This document shows, in pieces, positions 53,534 through 61,593 of a DNA stretch of 64,000 nucleotides. Location of the stretch: assembly GCA_002319795.1 (NCBI GenBank), contig DCFU01000034.1:1-64000 (forward strand). Reading direction: 5' to 3'. The position numbers and the translations under genes are program-made. Source of the DNA: Megamonas sp. UBA1796. Lineage in GTDB: Bacteria; Bacillota; Negativicutes; Selenomonadales; Selenomonadaceae. The notes under the pieces were generated by a model that ran no database searches, was not told the DNA's origin, and saw only the letters and a program-made list of their open reading frames with translations. The first letter of the stretch is position 1. Each line of letters begins with the position of its first letter.

Positions 53534-54415
53534 TCAGTGTATGCTGAAGCTGCATTCGCGGTAGGGAAACTGGAGTGTCTGATCTTCCTTGAGGAAAGCA
53601 ACCTGTGTGTTTGAAAATCTGACGGTAGTTGGCAGCGACAGCCGGATATTGTCATCCAGAGGACTGGGTTTCTTGCAGGGATAAATATCAACGATATGGT
53701 CATGCTTCTGTATTCGGAAGGCAGCGGTTGTCTTTAAGGAAAGCAGCCCATCCGCGGAGAAATGCAGGGAATTCTTATCGGCATGAATGCCAAGTGCGAA
53801 TGGATCAAAGGCGGGGATACTTCCGATGGGAGTGCTCACGGTCGTGCCGTTTGTTGGCTCCAGGGATTCTAAGCTCCCGTCTTCCCGCAGGGCAAATCCT
53901 ATGCGCGTCTGTATTGCTCCGATAGGAGAAGTAAGCTGGATGATTTCGCCGGGTGCGAGTGTAAGGCTGCGCAGCATATCGCTTTCGTAGAAATGCAGGC
54001 AAATGATTTTTGCCTTGAATTGAGTCCCAGGTAAATCAAAAGCTAATGGCTCCATACGGGAAAATTCTTCCTTTTCCGACCAATAGGCGCTGATTTTGCT
54101 GTTAAGAGGAAAAATCCGGCAAAGTTTACCACTGGCATAGAAGGTGAGATATTCTGCGGGGACGTTTCCCAGCGGTGTAGGAAAGCCGGTTCGCTGATCT
54201 AATGAAAGTGTACGAAGGCTTCCATCGGCCCGAAAAGTAACGGAGGGAATGTATTTTCTTTGCACTTCGCCAAAATGATATTGTGGGATGAGTTCCTGTT
54301 CCTGGACAAGAAGTGCAGATGGTTTTTGTACCATACAGCTGATCAGAGAGCCGTCTTTACTGCGTTCGACATTTATGCAATCATAGAGCCAGCCATATCG
54401 TGTTGAAATGTCCAT
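53534..54415 (-). CDS. Unrecognised beta-repeat protein linked to the AnfO-family gene
   Basis: I do not recognise this 293-residue protein. It has no signal peptide or transmembrane helix. It contains several imperfect repeats of a unit like F-x-x-D-G-S-L-x-S-L-x(5-10)-T-P-I-G-x-I-P-A: examples are FRADGSLRTL with FPTPLGNVPA, then LREDGSLESL with VSTPIGSIPA, and a partial third FSADGLLSLKT. The pattern recalls MORN/WG-type beta repeats. It starts 3 bases after the AnfO-family stop, so the two are co-transcribed and diverge from nifH. A nitrogenase-related role is inferred from position only. A small hairpin (53531-53550) overlaps its stop. Confidence 0.7.
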   Translation of the reverse strand: MDISTRYGWLYDCINVERSKDGSLISCMVQKPSALLVQEQELIPQYHFGEVQRKYIPSVTFRADGSLRTLSLDQRTGFPTPLGNVPAEYLTFYASGKLCRIFPLNSKISAYWSEKEEFSRMEPLAFDLPGTQFKAKIICLHFYESDMLRSLTLAPGEIIQLTSPIGAIQTRIGFALREDGSLESLEPTNGTTVSTPIGSIPAFDPFALGIHADKNSLHFSADGLLSLKTTAAFRIQKHDHIVDIYPCKKPSPLDDNIRLSLPTTVRFSNTQVAFLKEDQTLQFPYRECSFSIH

Positions 54416-54418
54416 AGT

Positions 54419-55057
54419 TTAGTCCTCCTTAAAACAATTTTTGGGTGATAGTGAAAGCAACAGATTGCTTCCATATTTTTTTGTGCGCAGTGTGTAAATT
54501 TTTTTGTATGCTGGTGCTGCAAGCCAAAGCGGGACATGGGAGCAGAGTACGTTAAGCTGTATGAAGGGAGTGCTTTGCAGGAAGGGCTGCAGAGCTCTTT
54601 TTGAGGAGATTTCCGGATGCACCTGCTGCAGACGGATAAAGTCAAGGTAATAGATTCCCGGTGAGGAAGCGGATGGAGCAAGCGGCAGATTGTCTTCTTT
54701 TTCCGGCAAAGCATCTGCCTGCGCAACATCCTGCGCGATGCCATGCAAAGTAGCGGAGTCCAGAGAGGAAATCTCAAAGATGTGAAATCCCATGCGGTCC
54801 AAAATATGATAGGCCAGACCGTCAATAGAACTTCCGGCGATAATGCGGCAGTCCCCAAGCTTGGTAATAAGGGTGCGGATTTCATCGCGGAACTCGGACA
54901 TCCGGGTAGTCTTTTTCAGCTGGAAGGGAAAGATTTTTCGTTCCAGCCAGTCTCCGGATGCATTTTGTTCCGGAGATTCAAAAATGTGTATTTTCTCGGC
55001 TTCTTTCAGCGAAGAAGGACAGTTGTTGCGGCAGAGTACGGCAATTTGTCTAAGCAT
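54419..55057 (-). CDS. AnfO-family nitrogenase accessory protein
   Basis: This 212-residue protein matches the AnfO (Fe-only nitrogenase accessory) family from remembered family features: an N-terminal IAVL strand, a core MSEFRDEIRTLITKLGDCRI with IIAGSSIDGLAYHILDRMGF and IFEISSL, an acidic linker (about 105-130), and the C-terminal GIYYLDFIRLQ, SSKRALQPFLQSTPF and LCSHVPLWL blocks. AnfO function is poorly known. Here it accompanies a molybdenum-type nif cluster; no anfHDGK gene is visible in the window. It is divergent from nifH, with ggaggtcgt as ribosome binding site. Confidence 0.82.
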   Translation of the reverse strand: MLRQIAVLCRNNCPSSLKEAEKIHIFESPEQNASGDWLERKIFPFQLKKTTRMSEFRDEIRTLITKLGDCRIIAGSSIDGLAYHILDRMGFHIFEISSLDSATLHGIAQDVAQADALPEKEDNLPLAPSASSPGIYYLDFIRLQQVHPEISSKRALQPFLQSTPFIQLNVLCSHVPLWLAAPAYKKIYTLRTKKYGSNLLLSLSPKNCFKED

Positions 55058-55099
55058 AGGATTACGACCTCCTATTTAACATATATAAGCACTGTTTTT

Positions 55100-55127
55100 A
55101 TTATATAGCAAAAAAGTGTTTACACAA
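55100..55127 (-). promoter_or_regulatory. Probable promoter of the anfO-type operon
   Basis: On the minus strand TTGTGT (55127-55122) and TATAAT (55105-55100) are 16 bases apart, 43 bases before the start. Two TGTATACA palindromes (55149-55156, 55196-55203) lie just upstream and could be operators. Confidence 0.45.
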
Positions 55128-55371
55128 GGTGTTGCATAAAAATATTAATGTATACATGGGAAACTATAAAAATCTGTTCTGTTAAGAAAAGTTTGTGTAT
55201 ACAAAATATTTTCAGACTTCATTATGGCAGGATTTTTTATGGAATGTGAAAGAAATTTTGTCAGACCTAAATTATTAAGGCGTTAGGCTATAATGCTTCA
55301 TTTTATTTTGTGGTCTGGCAAATTGACTGAAAAATGGTAAAATACAGGTTTGTCTGGCCAAATTTCCGGCA

Positions 55372-55400
55372 TTGACAGGTATCAATAAATCTTCTATAGT
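55372..55400 (+). promoter_or_regulatory. Sigma70-type promoter of the nif operon
   Basis: TTGACA (55372-55377) and TATAGT (55395-55400) are exactly 17 bases apart; transcription would start near 55407. No sigma54 element was found upstream of nifH. Direct repeats GTCTGGCAAATT (55313) and GTCTGGCCAAATT (55352) lie just upstream. Confidence 0.7.
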
Positions 55401-55443
55401 TACATCATCAACAGGAAAACAGCATATCTCGTGGAGACATTGC

Positions 55444-55481
55444 AGTCCCGATTCCGCTAAGAGCGGAGTCGGGACTTTTTT
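55444..55481 (+). terminator. Leader terminator between the nif promoter and nifH
   Basis: The stem agtcccga-t-tccgc / gcgga-g-tcgggact with loop taaga is followed by six T residues. It lies inside the nif leader, 52 bases before the nifH ATG, so it could control readthrough by antitermination. Confidence 0.8.
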
Positions 55482-55532
55482 CTTTTGATACTGTTGAGAA
55501 AAATTTTTGATAAGAAGATGGAGGGATTTGAG

Positions 55533-56354
55533 ATGAGACAGGTAGCTATTTATGGCAAGGGCGGTATTGGAAAATCTACAACGACGCAGAACCTCACGGC
55601 AGGTCTGGCAGAAATGGGTAAAAAAATCATGATTGTTGGCTGTGATCCAAAAGCAGATTCGACACGCCTGGTGCTCGGCGGACTTGCGCAAAGAACGGTT
55701 CTTGATACGCTGCGTGAAGAAGGCGAGGATATCGACCTCGATTGTATTATGAAGGTTGGGTTCGCTGGCATCAAGGGTGTTGAGTCCGGCGGACCGGAAC
55801 CGGGGGTTGGCTGCGCAGGACGCGGTATCATCACCTCTATCAATCTTTTGGAACAGCTTGGTGCCTATACCGAGGATTTGGATTATGTTTTTTACGATGT
55901 ACTTGGCGATGTTGTCTGCGGTGGTTTTGCGATGCCTATACGTGAGGGCAAGGCGCGGGAGATATACATCGTCTGTTCGGGGGAAATGATGGCGCTTTAC
56001 GCGGCAAATAATATTTCCAAGGGCATCATGAAATATGCCAATACAGGCGGTGTGCGTTTGGGCGGTCTTATTTGCAACAGCCGCAAGGTTGCTGGGGAGG
56101 CCGAGCTTGTAGAAACAGTAGCGAAAGAGATCGGTACACAGATGATTCATTTTGTACCGCGTGATAATGCCGTACAGCGTGCCGAGATAAATAAGCAAAC
56201 GGTTATCGAATACAGCCCGCAGGAGGCGCAGGCAGATGAATACCGCTCACTGGCACAGAAAATCGACGGCAACGATATGTTTATCATCCCGAAACCACTA
56301 TCCCAGGATCGATTAGAGGCAATTCTGATGGAACATGGCTTGATGGAAGCATGA
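55533..56354 (+). CDS. nifH: Nitrogenase iron protein
   Basis: NifH (273 residues) is the homodimeric Fe protein that passes electrons to NifDK with ATP hydrolysis. The P-loop is GKGGIGKSTTTQN. The [4Fe-4S] ligands are Cys94 and Cys129 (GCAGRG and DVVCGGFAMP). Arg97, the site of ADP-ribosylation in some species, is conserved. The ATG at 55533 has a ggaggg site; the frame is open from 55485 but the upstream part lacks family similarity. It is preceded by a leader terminator and followed by nifI1. Confidence 0.97.
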   Translation: MRQVAIYGKGGIGKSTTTQNLTAGLAEMGKKIMIVGCDPKADSTRLVLGGLAQRTVLDTLREEGEDIDLDCIMKVGFAGIKGVESGGPEPGVGCAGRGIITSINLLEQLGAYTEDLDYVFYDVLGDVVCGGFAMPIREGKAREIYIVCSGEMMALYAANNISKGIMKYANTGGVRLGGLICNSRKVAGEAELVETVAKEIGTQMIHFVPRDNAVQRAEINKQTVIEYSPQEAQADEYRSLAQKIDGNDMFIIPKPLSQDRLEAILMEHGLMEA

Positions 56355-56383
56355 ATTTACAATAATAGGAGGAGGTAGCGAAA

Positions 56384-56710
56384 ATGATTATGATCAGGGC
56401 CGTTGTGCGGCCGGAAAAATCGGGAGACGTTTTGTCCGAACTCCTGGATGCCGGGTATGTCGGCGTTACGAAGGAAGAGGTTTATGGCCGCGGACGCCAA
56501 AAGGGCATTATTGTCGGTGAGGTGCATTATGATGAGCTGCAGAAGGAACTGCTTATCATAATTGCGGAGGACAAGGATAAGGATGATATTGTTAAGATTA
56601 TTATAAAGAATGCGAAGACAGGCCAAAACGGAAATTTCGGGGATGGGCGGATCTTCGTTACACCGGTTGAAGAGGCCTATACGATAAGCTCCGGCAAGGC
56701 CGGTTTATAG
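56384..56710 (+). CDS. nifI1: NifI1, GlnB-family nitrogenase regulator
   Basis: NifI1 (108 residues) is a PII-like protein with MIRAVVRPEKSGDVLSELLD, a T-loop-region motif YGRGRQKGI and the C-terminal GDGRIFVTPVEEAYTI. In methanogens, NifI1 and NifI2 form a complex that inhibits NifDK when ammonium is added and release it on 2-oxoglutarate binding. Their place between nifH and nifD is diagnostic of anaerobe-type nif clusters. The ribosome binding site is aggaggtagc. Confidence 0.95.
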   Translation: MIMIRAVVRPEKSGDVLSELLDAGYVGVTKEEVYGRGRQKGIIVGEVHYDELQKELLIIIAEDKDKDDIVKIIIKNAKTGQNGNFGDGRIFVTPVEEAYTISSGKAGL

Positions 56711-56723
56711 GAGGGTGGGAAAT

Positions 56724-57122
56724 ATGAAGGAAATCATGGCGTTTATTCGCCTGAACATGGTGAATCCGACAAAGCATGCGTTGGGCGAAGCTGGATACCC
56801 ATCCTTTACATGCTCGAAGGCTTTAGGACGCGGGAAAAAGACACTGGCGACAGAAGCACTGCATGTTATCGTAGAGAATGCCGGGTCCCTGCCGGCAGAT
56901 AAGCTCGGAGAAGCTTTATCCGAGGGGGTGCGGCTGGTGCCGCGCCGTTCTTTTTCACTTATAGTGGATGATGATCAGGTGGAATATGCCGTAAAAACGA
57001 TTATCCGGGTAAACCAGACAGGGCATCCGGGAGACGGCAGAATTTTTGTTATGCCCATTGCTGAGGGCTATAATATCCGCACCGGGCAAAAGCAGATGAA
57101 AGAGAGCGAAATGGATGGTTAG
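56724..57122 (+). CDS. nifI2: NifI2, GlnB-family nitrogenase regulator
   Basis: NifI2 (132 residues) is the partner PII-like subunit, with MKEIMAFIRLNMVNPTKHAL, a long T-loop region around CSKALGRGKK, and GDGRIFVMPIAEGYNIRTG. The ATG at 56724 with a ggagggtggg site is preferred over the GTG at 56715. It lies 13 bases after nifI1 and 11 bases before nifD. Confidence 0.95.
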   Translation: MKEIMAFIRLNMVNPTKHALGEAGYPSFTCSKALGRGKKTLATEALHVIVENAGSLPADKLGEALSEGVRLVPRRSFSLIVDDDQVEYAVKTIIRVNQTGHPGDGRIFVMPIAEGYNIRTGQKQMKESEMDG

Positions 57123-57133
57123 GGGTGAAAACA

Positions 57134-58732
57134 ATGAATGAGCGTGAGAAACTCCTGGATCAATATTCAGGAAGAGTGTTTAAGAACCGGAAGGATCATA
57201 TCGTTCAGCTTGAGGCAGACGGGGTGCCGCAGGAAATTGCAGCCAACAGCCGTTCCGTGCCGGGGCTTATGATTAATCGTGGCTGCTGTTATGCAGGCTG
57301 CAAAGGGGTCGTACTTGGTCCTTTGAAGGATGTTGTGGTGCTTACACATGGGCCGATAGGCTGCGGGTATTACAGCTGGGGCACCCGCCGCAATAAGGCA
57401 CGCAGTGATTCGGAGGGAAAAAGTTTTATACAGTATTGTTTTTCTACGGATCTGCAGGAACCGGATATCGTGTTTGGTGGTGAGAAGAAACTGAAGCAGG
57501 CTATTCAGGAAATTATGGAAATTTTTGCGCCAAAATGCATTATGATCTGCTCTACTTGTCCTGTAGGTCTGATTGGCGATGATATTCATGCCGTAGCCAA
57601 CTGGGCCAAGGCAACCTACGGGATTGCTTGTGTGGCTTACAGCTGTGAAGGCTATAAGGGTGTGAGCCAATCTGCCGGACATCATATCGCGAATAACGGG
57701 CTTATGAAAAATATCATTGGCACAAGCGGTGCCAAACGTGATAAGAAATTTGCGGTGAATATGCTTGGTGAGTATAATATTGGCGGAGATGGGTGGGAAG
57801 TGGAGCGGCTGCTGAAGCTCATTGGCTATGAGGTTGTCTCGATTTTTACGGGAGATGGTTCCTATGAGCAGATAAAAAATGCACATACGGCAAATCTTAA
57901 TCTGGTGCAGTGTCATCGTTCTATTAACTATATTGCTGAGATGATGAAGAAAAAATATGGCATAGACTGGATTAAGGTAAACTTCATCGGTATTGGGGAA
58001 ACTATGCGGTCACTCAGGGAAATGGCGGTTTATTTTGATGATGAAGGGCTCCGGCAGCGTACGGAGGAGGTCATCGCTGCCGAGCTGGCAGATATCGAAG
58101 AGACCCGTGAGGCGTATCGTGCGAAGCTTCATGGACATACAGCCGGAATCTTTGTGGGCGGTTCGCGTTCCCATCATTATCAGAACCTGCTGGCCGATTT
58201 TGGCATAAAAACGGTTATCGCCGGCTATGAGTTCGCCCATCGTGATGATTATGAGGGGCGGGAGGTTCTGTCGGGCATCAAGCCGGATGCAGACAGCAAA
58301 AATATCGAGGAACTCACGATAGAACCGGATGATCAATATTATCATTTGACGCTGAACAAGGAGCGTTTCGATGCGCTGCAGCAAAAAATAGATATTGAAA
58401 AGTACGAAGGTATGTTCAGGGATATGGGAAATGGGACAGTTACGGTGGACGATTTCAACCATTATGAGACGGAAAAGCTTATTGAGTTATTTGAGCCGGA
58501 TATCTTCTATTCGGGAATCAAGGATAAATATATGATACAAAAATCGGGGACACCGTCCAGACAGCTGCATTCTTATGATTACAGCGGACCGTATGCAGGC
58601 TTCCGCGGAGCTGTTAATTTTGCACGCGATACTTATATGAGCATTTTCACTCCGGCGTGGAAATATCTCACGCCGCCGTGGAATACCCGGCCGACCCTGG
58701 AAGGAATTATTGGAGGTGGAGAAAATGCTTGA
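57134..58732 (+). CDS. nifD: Nitrogenase molybdenum-iron protein alpha chain
   Basis: NifD (532 residues) holds the FeMo-cofactor. P-cluster Cys are in CCYAGCKGVVLGP, HGPIGCGYYSWG and CSTCPVGLIGDD. Cofactor ligands are Cys260 (LNLVQCHRSINYI) and His479 (RQLHSYDYSGPYAGF). The VSQSAGHHIANN segment (Gln191/His195 equivalents), TRRNKA (Arg96) and GGSRSHH (Arg359) are conserved, indicating a Mo-type enzyme. An insertion of about 50 residues before the His ligand (around 385-440) is typical of clostridial NifD. The ATG at 57134 has an aggggtg site; a GTG at 57125 is possible. It overlaps nifK by 8 bases. Confidence 0.96.
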   Translation: MNEREKLLDQYSGRVFKNRKDHIVQLEADGVPQEIAANSRSVPGLMINRGCCYAGCKGVVLGPLKDVVVLTHGPIGCGYYSWGTRRNKARSDSEGKSFIQYCFSTDLQEPDIVFGGEKKLKQAIQEIMEIFAPKCIMICSTCPVGLIGDDIHAVANWAKATYGIACVAYSCEGYKGVSQSAGHHIANNGLMKNIIGTSGAKRDKKFAVNMLGEYNIGGDGWEVERLLKLIGYEVVSIFTGDGSYEQIKNAHTANLNLVQCHRSINYIAEMMKKKYGIDWIKVNFIGIGETMRSLREMAVYFDDEGLRQRTEEVIAAELADIEETREAYRAKLHGHTAGIFVGGSRSHHYQNLLADFGIKTVIAGYEFAHRDDYEGREVLSGIKPDADSKNIEELTIEPDDQYYHLTLNKERFDALQQKIDIEKYEGMFRDMGNGTVTVDDFNHYETEKLIELFEPDIFYSGIKDKYMIQKSGTPSRQLHSYDYSGPYAGFRGAVNFARDTYMSIFTPAWKYLTPPWNTRPTLEGIIGGGENA

Positions 58733-60089
58733 TGCAACACCCAAAAAGATTACAGAACGCCGGGCTTTGCGTGTAAATCCATGTAAAACCTGCGAGCCTG
58801 TAGGCGCGATGTATGCTGCGCTCGGGGTACATCGCTGCATGCCGCACAGTCATGGTTCACAGGGCTGCTGCTCTTATCACCGTACCTTTTTGGCACGGCA
58901 TTTCAAAGAACCGGCGATTGCGACTACAAGTTCGTTTACAGAAGGAGCTTGTGTATTTGGCGGCGGCAGCAACCTTAAAAAGGCTGTAAAAAATGTATTT
59001 GATATCTATGATCCGGATGTCATCGCAGTGCATACGACCTGCTTGAGTGAAACCATCGGCGATGATATCAATACGTATATACAGCAGATGGAAATCCCGG
59101 AAGGAAAGATTGTTGTGCATGCAAATACGCCGAGTTATGCAGGCTCACATATCGTTGGATTTGGCAATATGATGTCCGGGTTCATTCAATATCTTGCGGA
59201 GAAGAAGGCCGTATCAAATGGGAAAATTGGTATTTTTCCGGGTTTTGTAAATCCGGGGGATATGCGGGAAATGAAACGCCTTGCTGGTCTTATGCATGGA
59301 GATTATATCATGTTTCCGGATACGAGCGGTGTCATGGACGCACCGAACAAGGGGCATTATGAGATGTACCCAAAGGGAGGTACGACTATAGAAGAAATCC
59401 GTGCGTTGGGATCTGTGGAGAAAATATTTGCGCTTGGAGAGCTTACGACCAAGGCTCCAGCCATAAAACTCAAGGAAAAATGTGACGTGGATTTTGCGGC
59501 GCTGCCGCTTCCCATGGGCGTGGAGGCGACGGACCAATATATTATGGAACTGTCGCATTTTCTACACACAGAGGTACCAGAAAGCATTGAGGAAGAGCGC
59601 GGGCAGTTGGTTGATATCATGCTGGACGCACATGCGAATTTTTATCAAAAAACAGCGGCAATCTATGGAGATCCGGATACGGTGCTCGGACTTACAGCCT
59701 TTGCCCTTGAGCTTGGTATGGTTCCTAAATATGTACTTACAGGCACAAAAAACAGGGAGTTTACCAAAAAAGCTGAGGCACTTTTGGCAAAGTTCGGTGC
59801 AAATGACTGCAAGGCTGTCGATAATGGGGATCTTTTCGAACTGCATCAATGGATAAAAAATGATCCTGTAGATATTCTCGTAGGTACGACACATGGCAAA
59901 TATATAGCTAAAGCAGAGGATATTCCCTTGGTGCGTGCGGGCTTTCCAATCCTTGACCGGTATGTGCATTCTTACATGCCGATAGTCGGTTATCGCGGTG
60001 CTATGCGCCTGCTTGAGCTCATTGGGAATGCGCTCATGGACCGGCAGGATCGTGATGCGGCAGATGAAGATCTCGAGCTTGTCATGTAG
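58725..60089 (+). CDS. nifK: Nitrogenase molybdenum-iron protein beta chain
   Basis: NifK (454 residues) is the short clostridial form, lacking the roughly 50-residue N-terminal extension of proteobacterial NifK. P-cluster Cys are in VNPCKTCEPVGAM, SHGSQGCCSYHR and HTTCLSETIGDD. The SFTEGACVFGGGSNLKKA block is typical. The ATG at 58725 has a ggaggtgg site and overlaps the nifD stop, showing translational coupling for 1:1 subunits. Confidence 0.96.
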   Translation: MLDATPKKITERRALRVNPCKTCEPVGAMYAALGVHRCMPHSHGSQGCCSYHRTFLARHFKEPAIATTSSFTEGACVFGGGSNLKKAVKNVFDIYDPDVIAVHTTCLSETIGDDINTYIQQMEIPEGKIVVHANTPSYAGSHIVGFGNMMSGFIQYLAEKKAVSNGKIGIFPGFVNPGDMREMKRLAGLMHGDYIMFPDTSGVMDAPNKGHYEMYPKGGTTIEEIRALGSVEKIFALGELTTKAPAIKLKEKCDVDFAALPLPMGVEATDQYIMELSHFLHTEVPESIEEERGQLVDIMLDAHANFYQKTAAIYGDPDTVLGLTAFALELGMVPKYVLTGTKNREFTKKAEALLAKFGANDCKAVDNGDLFELHQWIKNDPVDILVGTTHGKYIAKAEDIPLVRAGFPILDRYVHSYMPIVGYRGAMRLLELIGNALMDRQDRDAADEDLELVM

Positions 60090-60159
60090 ACGGTTTTTTA
60101 GAGGTTGTATATATTTGCAGTTTCTGTATAATGAAAGCATAAAATTTCATAGGTTTCTG

Positions 60160-60211
60160 AAAGCATGGATACAACGGTGTTTGATGCACGGTTTATCCAT
60201 GCTTTTGTATT
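60160..60211 (+). terminator. Hairpin between nifK and nifE
   Basis: The stem aaagcatggata / tatccatgcttt (12 bp) with a T-rich tail lies in the 142-base gap. It may partly terminate nifHDK transcription and lower nifE/nifNB expression, or protect mRNA ends. Confidence 0.6.
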
Positions 60212-60231
60212 TGTAAGGGGAGGGAACGGCC

Positions 60232-61578
60232 ATGGATACAGTATTGGAAGAAAGAAAAGCATCGATTTTTGCGCAGGAACTGGGCTGTGGCGGGGATGGC
60301 AGCAGTATCGGCTGTGAGCGCGCGAGTGTATCGGGAGCCGTTAGCCAGCGGGCCTGCGTTTATTGCGGCGCCCGCGTTGTATTGAATCCGATTACGGACG
60401 CCTTCCATATCGTGCATGGTCCCATCGGGTGCGCAAGCTATACCTGGGATATCCGGGGCAGTCTGTCGAGCGGCAGCGATCTTTACCGCAACAGTTTTTC
60501 CACGGATCTTCGCGAAAAAGATGTCATTTTTGGCGGAGCAGAAAAGCTGCAGCGGGCGATTGAGGAAATCGTACAGGAAAAGAAGGCGAAGCTTATTTTT
60601 GTTTATGCTACTTGTATCGTAGGCGTTATTGGTGATGATATCGAAGCAGTATGCCGTCAGGCAGAGGAGAAATTTGGCATTCGGGTGATTCCGGTCAAGG
60701 CACCGGGTTTTTCCGGCACGAAATCACAGGGCTATAAGCTGGCATGCGATGCAATGATGCGGCTTATCCGGCCGCATTATGATGAAAAACTAAAAAAATG
60801 TGGCGTAAATATCCTGGGAGATTTCAATCTGGCGGGAGAAATGTGGATCATTAAAAATTATTTCCATAGAATTGGTATCCCAATCGTATCAACCTTTACG
60901 GGGGATGCTTCCTATGAGACGCTTATAAAAGCGCCGCGAGCTGCGATCAATATAGTGCAATGTGCGGGTTCAAGTGCTTATCTTGCTAAGCGAATGGAAG
61001 AGGAATTCAACATTCCTTTTTTTAAAGTGAGTTTCTTTGGTGTTGAAGATACGACAAATTCAATTTTACGCGTAGCTGATGCAGTGGGAGATGCTGCGGC
61101 AGTAAAAAAGGCCGCATGCTTTACGACAGAAGAAAGGCGCAAGGCAGAGAGCTTTTTGGAAATATATCGTCCGCATCTTACGGGCAGACGTGCAGCCATT
61201 TATGTGGGCGGCGGGTTCAAGGCAATATCGCTGATCCGTCAGTTCGCGGAAATGGGCATTAAAACGGTTGTTGTGGGTACGCAGACGGGCAAGCAGGAAG
61301 ATTATACCGTAATCCGGAGCCTGGTTGATGCGGATACAGTCATTCTTGATGATGCCAATCCGGCAGAGCTTGAGCGTTTTATGCGCGAGACGAAAGCAGA
61401 TATACTCGTCGGCGGGGTCAAAGAGAGGCCGCTGGCTTATAAATTGGGCATTGCTTTTTGCGACCATAATCATGAACGTAAGCATGCACTCGGTGGTTAT
61501 GAGGGTGTTGTGAATTTTACGAGAGAAATTAATCTGAGCATCAACAGCCCGGTTTGGAAATACTTAAAAGAGGCGTAA
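60232..61578 (+). CDS. nifE: Nitrogenase cofactor scaffold protein NifE
   Basis: NifE (448 residues) is the alpha-like half of the NifEN scaffold on which NifB-co matures to FeMo-co. It resembles NifD but has CVYCGARVVLNPI, HGPIGCASYTWDIRG, FSTDLREKDVIFGG and ATCIVGVIGDDI. A Cys-rich N-terminus (GCGGDGSSIGCERAS) precedes this. The ATG has a gggaggg site. It lies 15 bases ahead of the nifN-nifB fusion. Confidence 0.95.
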   Translation: MDTVLEERKASIFAQELGCGGDGSSIGCERASVSGAVSQRACVYCGARVVLNPITDAFHIVHGPIGCASYTWDIRGSLSSGSDLYRNSFSTDLREKDVIFGGAEKLQRAIEEIVQEKKAKLIFVYATCIVGVIGDDIEAVCRQAEEKFGIRVIPVKAPGFSGTKSQGYKLACDAMMRLIRPHYDEKLKKCGVNILGDFNLAGEMWIIKNYFHRIGIPIVSTFTGDASYETLIKAPRAAINIVQCAGSSAYLAKRMEEEFNIPFFKVSFFGVEDTTNSILRVADAVGDAAAVKKAACFTTEERRKAESFLEIYRPHLTGRRAAIYVGGGFKAISLIRQFAEMGIKTVVVGTQTGKQEDYTVIRSLVDADTVILDDANPAELERFMRETKADILVGGVKERPLAYKLGIAFCDHNHERKHALGGYEGVVNFTREINLSINSPVWKYLKEA

Positions 61579-61593
61579 TGGGAGGTGCTTGTT

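Noticed and set aside
55401..55532. ANTAR-type two-hairpin antitermination site in the nif leader.
   Set aside because: The terminator loop has five bases and the upstream hairpin is weak; neither shows a hexaloop with A1 and G4.
55058..55532. Sigma54 promoter or NifA sites upstream of nifH.
   Set aside because: No TGGCAC-N5-TTGCA element was found; the sigma70-type promoter fits better.
55275..56198. 307-codon minus-strand frame opposite nifH.
   Set aside because: nifH is unambiguous, and the antisense frame ends within the nif promoter region without a ribosome binding site.
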